From assembly GCA_963921825.1 (NCBI GenBank), contig OY997595.1, positions 14,873,228-14,937,227 on the forward strand: 64,000 bases of DNA. The letters run 5' to 3'. This document shows, in pieces, positions 10,100 through 20,038 of this stretch. The translations under genes were made by a program, and so were the position numbers. The notes below the pieces were generated by a model. That model ran no database searches and had not been told where the DNA came from. It saw only the letters and a list, made by a program, of their open reading frames with translations. Origin of the DNA: Erodium maritimum. Its lineage: Eukaryota; Streptophyta; Magnoliopsida; Geraniales; Geraniaceae. Numbering within the stretch: the stretch's first letter is position 1; each line of letters begins with the position of its first letter.

Positions 10100-11337
10100 A
10101 TGGGTTCCAACAACCATGCTTATCTTTCAGCCAAGCTCACATCTTTAGGAAAGAAGTTCGACTTTTTATTATTCCCCAACGCCGATGTTGATGCGTCCAC
10201 TGTCTCAATGATGCATCGACAATATGTTGGTTCAGAGCGATTAATTGTCGACTTCTCCATCGATCCAGAAAAGAGGATCGGTCGGAGACATGAACCTCTC
10301 TCGGCCTGGCCCTTCTTTAGAGATTTTGTTAAAGGCTCCACCCCCTCTCATGTGCTTCTTCGTCCATCGTTACTTGCTCCAGAGCTCCTAATCCATTGTG
10401 GTCAGATCTCCTAGCTCGCAACGTCATTCGTGTACTGTCCCCTTGTCGGAATACTGAGTCCATTCGAGCCTAACTTGTGACATATTTTATCCCTCATCTC
10501 TAATTGAGGTATCTTGGGATTGGAGCTTTCCTTATCTCCTTCCCGAGTTCTGCATCCTTCCTCGAGACCGGCTCTGAGGTTTGGTCGGATCTTTGTCACT
10601 GTTTTCTTTCTCTATTCCCAACAACCAACTCAGTGGTCGGTGGGGGTCGTTTTCGTTGGGTTTCAATTGCCAAAATTCCTTTCTCTGGATGGTCTGATGT
10701 CATTATCCGCAATATTGCTCTTGCGGTGAGAACTACCATCTTCGTTCATCCGAGCTCCGCCTCTCTTGAACGTTTGGATTCTACCTTTGTTCTCATTCAT
10801 TCTTGGCTCATGGATTCGTTGAAGATTTCGGTTGAGCTGGGGCTTGAGGGCATTTAATTCTCCATTAGAGTCAGAGAAGTAAATCTGCATCCCATCCATC
10901 CCCTCTCTTTACACATGATGTCTGAGTGGGTTATCCTTGAGGAAGGTGAGTTCAGAATACTCGGACCTAAGCTACCTCGTTCAGCGTCGGGCATCTCGAG
11001 GTCCTCGTCCAAGGTTGGTGTTTCCTCTCTCCGCCCCTTTGTTGGTTCGTTAGATGTGAGTCGTTCAATCGAATCCGGAGATCTCTTGACCGAGGTGATG
11101 AAGAATGCTTCTCTTTTATCGTCGAAAGCTACTTTAGATCTGACCAGAGTCGTCTTTGAGCCAGACCCCTCTTACCGGAGTGCTTCCCCTGAACAACCGA
11201 CTATGGTCTCAGGAACTTCGTTGGGCTTCAATGAAGTTCGACGCATTGAGATCCTTGAGATCCATGTTCCCAATATGTTGCGTGTCCCATTGAACTACGT
11301 GGGAATCATTTCCATTTTCCCGCTCTTAATGTGTTGA
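10100..11337 (+). pseudogene. decayed LINE ORF1/DUF4283-like gene
   Basis: Three open pieces in related order (10100-10414, 10504-10857, 10915-11337) are separated by stops and frame changes. The middle piece contains RFRWVSIAKIPFSGWSD followed by a beta-rich stretch. This matches in layout the W-x-x-x-x-IPxSGW block of the intact LINE ORF1 at 3940-5643. The last piece is Ser/Pro-rich like an ORF1 C-terminus. No A-tail or target duplication was found. The assignment rests on that one block, so it is moderate. Confidence 0.4.
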
Positions 11338-11606
11338 CCCTTAATCGTTTGGGCCCATCCCAGGCTTTGGGCTGGTCTCCTGTATTTATTTTACTTAACA
11401 AAAGAGGAGTTTTAGGTTAGATTATTAGAGATACACATAAAAGATCAAATCTTCATTTTATTCTAGTGAAAATCAATTTTATCCTCAACATATAAGCCCT
11501 TTTCTCAATTGTATTCATCTCAAATTTTATTAATATCATAACCTTACCGGAAGGATAAGTTTTGAAGCATTCGGGTCTTTAGTGTTGCAATCAACTTTGT
11601 TACCAT

Positions 11607-12820
11607 AACAAAACAGTCAGCACGAAAAAAAAAAGTTTCTCTCTCTTACGAGACCCAACCTCTCTGCTTACCATACGCCTCAACTGGTATTACCGCCGCC
11701 ACCGGTGGATCTCGTGGCTCCGGCCATGAGATCTGTCGGTGCGGCTCTGTCCTCCGGCCGACCACAAGCTGTCCCCCAACCCTGTGCCCCCCTCCCCCTG
11801 GTTTCAAGAAGCCGGCCGTCTTCCTACGGTGTCTCCGGCCATCCACGCCCTTCTTCTCTGGTAGTTCCGGCCGTCCTCCTACGGCGTCTCTGGCCGTCCC
11901 CCGAGCCCAGATCCGGAGACCTGGCCCACCGGCGCTGCCCTCCTCTTGGCCTTTCCTCCGCCACACCTCTCCGGCCAGACCCGGACGCCCTGCCGCCTTA
12001 GTTCCTCCACCAGCCAAGCTCCTACGCCGCTTTCCTCCACACCCCGTGCCTCTCCTCCGCCCGTACGCAGCCCCTTCCCGGCCAGATCTACTGTTTGGCC
12101 CTGGTATCTCCTTCCACAACCCGTCCCTCTCTTCCATGGCCTTCTCTCCGGTCGCCGGAGGCCTGCCGGAACCCTTCGCTCAGATCTGCCGGCCCAACAC
12201 TCAAGTCGGGAAGATCTGACCTTTTGTCCCAACCTCGACGACCCGACCTACCCCGGCCGAGCTTCTCTGCCTCGCTACTCTTCCGGTCAGACATGCACAT
12301 CTACTCCCACCGTTCGCCGGAGCTCCGCAGTTCGAGCGTTGTGTTCCTGCATTCCGAGCTCACCCGGCCCGTCCCGTGCCCTTGTCCAAAGCGGAGTAGA
12401 TCTGTCACCGACTGCACCATCCACCTCCGCCTCTCGCTTTCCAAATTAGCCCCTGTCATCGGAGACCGGCCGCGAGTTTCTCTTGATCGTCGTAGTTGTT
12501 GTTTATCTAGTTGTTATTTATCTTTGTGTTTGATTTGTTGTATGTCCCGTCTACCGGAATCTCGAATGTCCGGTATATGTGGTGGTTGCCTATGGCGACG
12601 TGTCTAGTTGGATCTCTCTATTGGCGGTTCTTTTGGGATCGTCGATATGATAGACCGATCTTGTAGTTGGTTTCTAAGCGCTGCGTCGTCTTGTTTGAGA
12701 GCTATCATCTCGTTGGTCGTCCCTCGGGTATTCGAGAACGACAAGCGGATGCAACGCTTGTATGGTTTGTTGTGTAAGGTTTATTGAGATTTGAATGAAT
12801 CTTTATTTCAAAAAAAAAAA
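11607..12820 (+). mobile_element. non-coding A-tailed retroposon with target duplication
   Basis: A 14-bp direct repeat AACTTTGTTACCAT flanks the segment at 11593-11606 and 12821-12834, and an A-run of about 12 ends it (12810-12822). The interior is GC-rich, with C/T-rich leader-like sequence, and has long open frames on both strands but no recognisable domain. It looks like a non-autonomous LINE derivative made of a 5' leader and a 3' end, or a long SINE-like retroposon. Confidence 0.82.
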
Positions 12821-12828
12821 AACTTTGT

Positions 12829-12939
12829 TACCATGGATATCATAAACAAATATGTTCTCATTCAGCACAAGATGATCTCCACCTACCATGGATATCATAA
12901 TCTAATATGATCTCATTCGGCACATGATGATCTCTACCC
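12829..12939. repeat. 55-bp tandem duplication next to the retroposon
   Basis: Two copies, starting at 12829 and 12884, share TACCATGGATATCATAA, then an ATATG-TCTCATTC-GCACA block and GATGATCTC. The first copy begins inside the retroposon's 3' target duplication. Confidence 0.8.
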
Positions 12940-14005
12940 ACTTACTTGTAAGTGATGAAAGGAACATGTGCAAACTCCCACATTAGAGCTTGTTGTACCT
13001 CAATTATATCATGGTTAATGTCATTGACTACTATCAGTAACACTAGCAGTCATTCCATCATTGCAATCATCTTATTTTCCACCACCATCACATTCTCAAA
13101 ATACTATTGGCAGGTGAATAAGTGAGTGGGGTACATCCCATGACTCAACCATTAGTATCTTCAAAACATGGTATTACTCTTCCTCTTCAAGACATGCATG
13201 AAACATTCTAGTGGAGCTTTGAACTCTTTTGATAACTTGAAGTGGTATCGAGGATACATGCCCGAACTCTCCAACGCATACATATCGGCTCTCTTGCTAC
13301 AAAATCCAACATATCCAAATCCTCCTTGCTTCGTTATTGTTGTACGAATTCCGTGGAGGCCAATAGTAAGAGGGAACCCTTTGTCTTTCCTCCTTCCATT
13401 AAAATAAGGTATAAAATTGGAAACATATTGGATATGTGTTGCCTTCTTTCTCATTTCATTTATTATAATCTTTTCACCATAAGAGATTTTTTTCCCAAGG
13501 GTATGCCCGCTACCTTTACCACTAGTCTTGGATCTCTTCGCTTGTAGATGTGTCGATATTTTAATTCCCTTCCATTTTAGGTTTCCAACTCCTTATTCTC
13601 TTCTCCTCGGACCTCTTGAGTGTGAACTTGCAGAGATAGCATTTCCAACTCCTCTTTGTTAGATTAATTCTCTAAATGATATCATATAGTATATGATCAA
13701 TGTATGTTGGTCCAATTGCTAAAGGATGTGATGTTTCACATATAGCATTTTCTCTTTTCACACATATTGATGGATAGTTGTGATGGTTCAGAAAATTGCT
13801 ATTTAAGTCTCATGTTGGTCCCCAAGTCCACAAACAATTTGATTTTACTCATACACCATCTAGAGACAGATAAAGAGTGGGGGGACTTGCAAGATCAAAG
13901 AGTTTGGATCTTCAAAGGTACTTGTTTAAGGAAAGCAATGGCTGGAGGTAAGTGATCTCATTTCCGCGTTATTAATGCTCTCTTTTTTGACGGAATGCGT
14001 TATTA
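12940..14005. other. spacer, no recognised gene
   Basis: A minus-strand open frame of 97 codons at 13161-13454 contains aromatic and basic residues but no family I know, and overlapping plus-strand frames cover the same DNA. I leave it uncalled. Confidence 0.3.
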
Positions 14006-14015
14006 ATGCTTGAAA

Positions 14016-15088
14016 GAGGAAAGTACAAAAATATACCCGCCAATGACCTTTTATCCCAAAAACATACCCGCTGTCAACTTTATTACCATGTACATACTTG
14101 GTAATAGGTCAATATCCCATAAACCATAAGTTTCAGTTAAAAATCTTAACATGATCCATTTAACAAATTACAAAGACCAAAGTATCCTTTTTATTTCGTC
14201 TTCCTCATGAGTCCACACAGTACATTTGAAATTGACATTTTTCCAGAAATATGAGTTCATTAACTATCCATACAACCGGGTATATGAGTAAATGGGGTAT
14301 AAAAGTGAAGTCAAAGATGAAAAATGAAACTTATTTTGTACTAAATCTCTTCATCCAGCCACCACTTAGTTATTGCAACGATTCCTTTTCATTTTGTGTG
14401 CTGGTGCGTGCCACAATTTTTTACAAGGTTCAATCATTGCCAATCTGTTTGGTTTGCTAGAAAATCGAATTGTTTTGGAGATTTTCTTATTTACTTTCTC
14501 AACTCTATGCATAATTTTATTTCCCTTTTCTGGGTGGATTACGTGATTCCAAAAGGAGTTTTTTTGTTATCTGGAACATTATAATCTTGTTAAATTTATA
14601 TTTTCTATCAATGAGTTGATTGTGGTTTGAAAGGTAATTATAGTATATGACTTTGTTCTTGAAAGATCGGATTGAGATTTTGGTTGATTCATGAATTTTA
14701 AGCAGTTAATATGAAGCCAAAGTTGTTCAGAGTTATACAAATCGGAGAACCATTGTTTTAGAAGTTATGGATTCTGAATTTGGAGTTTGTGATTGTGAAA
14801 GTAACTGTATGGCCGGTTAATGAACTCATATTTGGGGGGGGGGGGGGGGGGGGCGGGAAGTCAATTTCAAATGTACTGTACAGACTCTATGAGGAAGAAG
14901 AAATAAAAAATCAAGGGTGATTTGGTCCTTGTACTTTGTTATATTGATTCCGTTAATTTTTTTTTAATGGAAACTTATAGTTTTGGGGATATTGATCTTT
15001 TACCAGGTATGTACATGATAACAAAGTTGACAGGGGGTATATTTTTGGGATAAAAGGTCACTAGCGGGTATATTTTTGTACTTTCCCC
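14016..15088. mobile_element. Mutator-type MITE with long terminal inverted repeats
   Basis: The ends (14016 to about 14245 and 14860-15088) are inverted repeats of about 225 bp with scattered mismatches. Both begin G-R-GGAAAGTACAAAAATATACCC. A 10-bp direct repeat ATGCTTGAAA flanks the element at 14006-14015 and 15089-15098. Long terminal repeats with a 9-10 bp target duplication indicate the Mutator superfamily. The 1,073-bp element has no transposase. It contains a run of 20 G at 14834-14853. Confidence 0.85.
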
Positions 15089-15414
15089 ATGCTTGAAACA
15101 TGTTTGTTTGACAACATGGTTAAGTGCTTACACTCTTTTGACATCCTAATGTAATTAAATAGATACATCAAAAAGAGAATAATGTAGTCATTTCAATGTA
15201 ATTACATCACCATCTTACCCTCAAATGACATTCCCAAATTATAATTTCAGGTTCTAATAAGAATTTGATTGATATCTATTTTTCTTGTAAAAAAAGGAAT
15301 ATGATAGGAAAATAGTAACTTGTTCATCTATAAATATTATACGACATTATGTTGAGTACATATGTTTCAATGTTTATTTATAACACTTAAAATCTAAAAT
15401 GTGCGGTAGAAATT

Positions 15415-15915
15415 AATTTTTAACAAACACCCTTTCCTTGGATAAGATTTGTCTTCTAAAGTTTTATACACAAATTCAAATATTTGAGATTCACATTTGC
15501 CTATGAAAGAGATGTATTCGACCCAAATTCAGATATGATAGGTTCAAGACAATTATATACAATTACATACTTCATAACATATTGTCTAAATTTTAACCAA
15601 ATTATGTGATGTCGTGTATGGATAACCATTGTCATCTAGTTCTGAAAGTTTCCCCGCTTTATTTTTCAAAACTAAATTCAGGCTCCAACTAGTTATATAA
15701 AGCTGAAGTTGAAGTCTTTTACTAGTGAGAGAATCATTTCTCTGAACAATATAACTCCATTTGATAGGTAAATACAAAGCCTACTCTACTTATCTTCTTA
15801 TTTACTCATGAAACGAAAATTTTCACATCTCTCTTGGAATGTACTTTGAACAAGTTATTCTTGTTTTCTTACACAACCTTTTATAGTTATAGTGTATTCT
15901 AGTGCCCCAAGATTC
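15415..15915. repeat. left arm of a large inverted repeat
   Basis: This arm is the imperfect reverse complement of 17840-18395. Shared blocks include ATTCAAATATTTRGGATTC-like sequence, the AATGATTCTYTCAC region, ACTTCAACTTCAG and AAGTTATTCTT. The arms are about 0.5 kb and show many small differences, so the duplication is old. Confidence 0.7.
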
Positions 15916-17839
15916 AATACCATCAACCCAATGTAACTCATCCTTTTACGTCCATGAACCTCATAGATTATTTTTCCGATAAATTTAGTACAAATCAAAG
16001 AAATTATAGCAATAGTTATAATATATGTCATGGTTTTTTTTATCGAGAGAATAATGTTATCCTTTAAAATTCGGTTTAAGATGTATAACTTCATTTGAAT
16101 GTTTAAGTAATTGGTTTATAAAATAATAATGGAAATAAGAGATGTGATGTTAGGAACCCGACACTTAGGTCGCTTGTTATTCAACCCACGGGTGTCTCAT
16201 ATACTCTCCAAAATTATTATTTTGCGGTGAAATAAAACTTATCCAGTCTAAGTAATCGGTTGAACTCACCCTTATTGCATGATATTTTCGATTGGATGAT
16301 GACTTAAGAGAGAGAATGAGGATTTGAGAGAGAAGATTAAAGTACGAGGAAAGAAAGATAGGTCTAGTATATTTTATAAGATTTTTTTCTTAAAACTTGC
16401 TTTCATTTATTTAATTTTAAAAAGATAATAAGTGGCAAAGCCAACGATCAAATTTTCAAATGCCATCACCATTGAGAAAATCGGTAAAGAGTAGCATCAA
16501 GGGTAGAGGACTGGTGTTGGAGCGAGCCTATGATATCAGAGGCTACAGTTGGAGCAAAAGTAGGTGTCTATGATGTTTTCCTTTGATATCGAATTCGAAG
16601 GTAAAGGAATAACATTAGGCAGAGGTCGAGGAAAAACCAGAAGTTTGCCTCTAATATCAGAGGTGGAGTTCGGTTTCCAAGGCTACACTATATATGCTCC
16701 AAGCGAGTTAAAAAATTGTTTAAAGCTATTGATCAAAAGAAGCCATACAAAAATTAGAGGATTGTTACCATTTAGTGCAAAAGTTCAACGTAACAATGAG
16801 TTATGTTACATTTTAAATTTAATCAAAAATAAAAATATTGAACGTCTCCTTTTGAAAACAAATTTTAGAGGCTATTGATTTTTTTAAACAAGTCGAATAA
16901 ATTTTATTCAGTAACTAGTGCCGATAACTCTAACATAGATAGAGGGTCGAGGACCCTGAGTTCCAAAATATAGTTTCGGACCTCCGCTGCGGAGTAAGTG
17001 TACATTCTTGACCCGTATAACTGATCTACTTTGTATCATAGACACACCATGGGCATTAAAATAGGATACAAGACCAAAAATCAAAGACACATACTGCCAC
17101 CAACTCGAGATTTCCTGGAGTATATTCCGGACCTGCTAGTATGCCTTGTGGAAGACTGTATGGATGTCTACTCAGGAGACTGATAGCTGGTCGTGTCCTC
17201 CGGAACAGGTGGGAGTGTCCTGCCCGATGAGGAGGGGCCGAGACTTGTTGGATTGGGATGATGTGGGATATTATGTCATCCTACTGACCAACATCCCCTC
17301 TAACAACTCATGACTCATGGAAAGGTTGTTGAGCAGTCCTCACCTGAGTTAGAGTATCAATATCTATGCTGGTCATCCTAGTCCTTCAATCCATCGCTGA
17401 CGGGCCTAGAGCTATTTTGTCGGAATATGTCTCAATTTCTCCTTCGGCCTCCAACATAGATCCTTGTATCGCCGCCACTGACTCTTATCTCAGATTAAGA
17501 GGATCAGAATCATGCATGAGTATGGCTTCCTATTATTTTAGTTGAATTGCTACCAGAGATATTCCATTCTTCGGCTCTTCCGATCGGTACAGTGGACATC
17601 GACATCGATTATAGGAAAAGCCGACGAGGTGAGATGAGGGGAGGGGAGGGATACATGCAATGAGATTGTACATTGAGAATAAGCCGACTAGGTGGGATGG
17701 GGGGGGGGGGGGGGGGGGGGAGGGATACATGCACTGAGATCATAGATGGAGAATAAATAATGTTGACAACCACTATGGACTAACGGTGCCTATTCTAACC
17801 CTAAACGTATGGCTCACACTATTTTTTCAGTGGCTAGTG
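15916..17839. other. spacer inside the large inverted repeat, no gene recognised
   Basis: Open frames at 15855-16094 (minus) and 16564-16878 (plus) have no recognised domain. Near the right end, 17615-17755 is a duplicated block of about 75 bp containing AGGGATACATGCA twice. Confidence 0.35.
17699..17720. repeat. homopolymer of 22 G
   Basis: An uninterrupted G run inside the second copy of a 75-bp duplication. The first copy has GGGGAGGGGAGGG at the matching place, so the run grew after the duplication. Confidence 0.95.
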
Positions 17840-18395
17840 CTAGTTTGGTCCACTAAAATACACTCAAAACTATATAAAAAAGTATGTAAGAGATAAAGAA
17901 TAACTTGATCAAAGTATAAGCCGAGAGAAGATAAACTCTTTCAAAACTATTGCAATCAGAAGAGGTATTCAAAAAGGTTCATTTTGTAAAAAAAGAAAGA
18001 AAGTAGATTTGGCTTTATATATCTATTAGGTGGAGTTGTATTGTTCAGAGAATAGAGAAATGATTCTTTCACCAATAGTACGCTTCAACTTCAGTTCTAT
18101 ATAAGTAGTTAGAGCACGGATTTAGTTTCTAAAAAAATATTTTTGTGTGAAAATATTCAAAAGTCGACGGCAATAGGTATCCATACAGAACATTACATAT
18201 AAGCTAACATAATTTTGTGGAAATCTGAACAATTTGTTGGGAAGTGTGTAATTGTCTAGAATTATCTTGAATTTATCACATACGAATTTGGCATGACTGC
18301 ATCTCTCTTTTATGGCTAAATATGAATCCTAAATATTTGAATTTATGTATAGAGTTTTATAAGATAAATTATATCCATCGAAAGCTTCATTGTTA
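17840..18395. repeat. right arm of a large inverted repeat
   Basis: Imperfect reverse complement of 15415-15915. The two arms are separated by 1.9 kb. The MULE target duplication begins 26 bp to the right. Confidence 0.7.
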
Positions 18396-18677
18396 AGAAT
18401 TAATCTTCACCGTTTGCTTCATATTTTATAGGGTAAATTACAAATACATACCCCATACTTTACACGATTAACCGATACCTACCCCAATCTTTTTTTGTAA
18501 CCGATACCTACTCAATTGTTACCGAAATATAACAGATAGCCCATTCCGTTAGACTGCCGTGACTGAAATGCTCACGTGATGCGCACATGGTCGAGCAACT
18601 TTCAGAATATGGCCAAAATGCCCTTGTTTCCTTTCTTCAACCTTAAGAATCACTCACGACCTAAGCAGAAGAGGGGA

Positions 18678-19357
18678 ATGGCTGGGTCAGTGGTAGTTGC
18701 GCGAGGTCAGAGGGAGAAGACGATGTCAAGCGTTGCTATTGTGGTCTCCCAGCTCCGATTAGGACGTCGAAGACCATGGACAACCCTGGTAGGAGATTTT
18801 CCGGATGCGCGAGGTACCAGGTAAGGTTTAAAACTCAGATGACCTAATTTTGATTTGTAGGGTTTCTACATTTTCCTATATTTCTTGGTTGGCAGTCATA
18901 TGGAAATTGGGGCTGTAGAAACTGTGTATGAACAAGATTTGGTTTTCAATTTCAGAGTTCCCAAAAATGCAAATTTTTCAAGTGGATTGATGCTCCAACT
19001 TGTGATGCTGGGAGGGTGATGTTGCCTGGTTTGTATGCACGAATCAGTGCAATGGAGGGCACTATCAGGAGCTTGGATGAAGAAAATTTGAAGCTACATA
19101 AGGATTTAGGTGAAATGTCAAGAAAAAACACAAGTCTGGAAATGGAAATTCGAGGAAAGAATGCAGGTATTGAAGAGCTGGAGCTGGAGATTGTTGGACT
19201 CCTTACTGAAAAAGCTGAGTTGGAAATGAAGAATGCAACAATTGAGAAGGAGATAGTTGAATTGGAGAAGAAGATGAAAGGAAAATCAATTATTGTTAAC
19301 TGTCTATGTATGTTGATATGCATTTGTGTAGCCTATAATGTAAAAAAGTTTGGTTAA
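18678..19357 (+). pseudogene. MULE companion gene: GRF zinc finger, coiled coil, membrane anchor (frameshifted)
   Basis: Two exons, 18678-18820 and 18956-19357, join with a GT-AG intron. The joined frame reads a GRF-type zinc finger: CYCGLPAP, then GRRFSGC, then KCKFFKWID. This is followed by a heptad-rich Glu/Lys/Leu coiled coil of about 65 residues, then a short hydrophobic C-terminal segment (IIVNCLCMLICICVAY) that looks like a tail anchor. The zinc-finger frame has no ATG: it runs back to a stop near 18662, whereas the likely start ATG at 18678 is in another frame. A small indel at about 18685-18720 would join them. Plant proteins of this layout are known; the molecular role is not. Its position inside the terminal repeats shows that it travels with the MULE. 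Confidence 0.75.
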
Positions 19358-20038
19358 ATCAATGAAATTGTCAAAAAGTTTGTAAATTTGAATTGTGTAT
19401 GTTAATTGTTAGTTGGTAAGATTTTGCAAAGTAGAGGTGAATTGTGTATGTTAATTGTTAGTTGGTAAGATGAATGAGAGGGTACAATTTTGCAAAGTAG
19501 AGGGTAACATTTTGCAAAGTTATCTCAAGAATATAGAGTAGTCTCTTGTGTTTTCATAATTTTGCTGCATAAGTAAAGGGTAAAATTTTGCTGCATAATT
19601 ATGTTAATTTTGCTGCATAATTGTGCATCAAACTGATGCAAAATTGTGCATGTGTGTGATGAACAATTGTGCATCAGACTGATGTAAAATTTGGCATCTG
19701 TTTGATGCAAGTTGTTGCATTATTTTCCTGTACACATCAACTGTACTGAACAGTAAAGGCACATACACTTGAAATGAAGTTCAAATTCATCACAAAATTC
19801 AGTACAGAAATTCATCTCAAATCCATCACACATTCATCTCAAATCCATTCGGTACACAGAAACCATAAAATAACCTAATCAAAGTTGGTGGAATATTGTT
19901 GGAGTCTTAAAGGAACCATAAAGGTTCCATTTACCTAGACAAAAGGGCACCACTTGTGCCAACATTCAGAATCTTTCCCACAAAAAAGACACATTGTCAT
20001 AACCCTTGGGACCACATCAAAAAACCCTAAATAATTAT
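19358..20038. other. spacer between the two MULE genes
   Basis: AT-rich. A short-repeat stretch at 19560-19720 carries several copies of TTTTGCTGCATAA and GTGCATCARACTGATG. It lies between the two convergent 3' ends and may hold their polyadenylation regions; nothing else is seen. Confidence 0.4.

Noticed and set aside
11646..12607. Several long overlapping open frames on both strands
   Set aside because: They lie in a GC-rich, target-duplicated retroposon; none has a recognisable domain, and opposite-strand openness points to composition.
13161..13454. 97-codon minus-strand frame considered as a gene
   Set aside because: No domain, no splice or promoter support, and opposite-strand frames are equally open.
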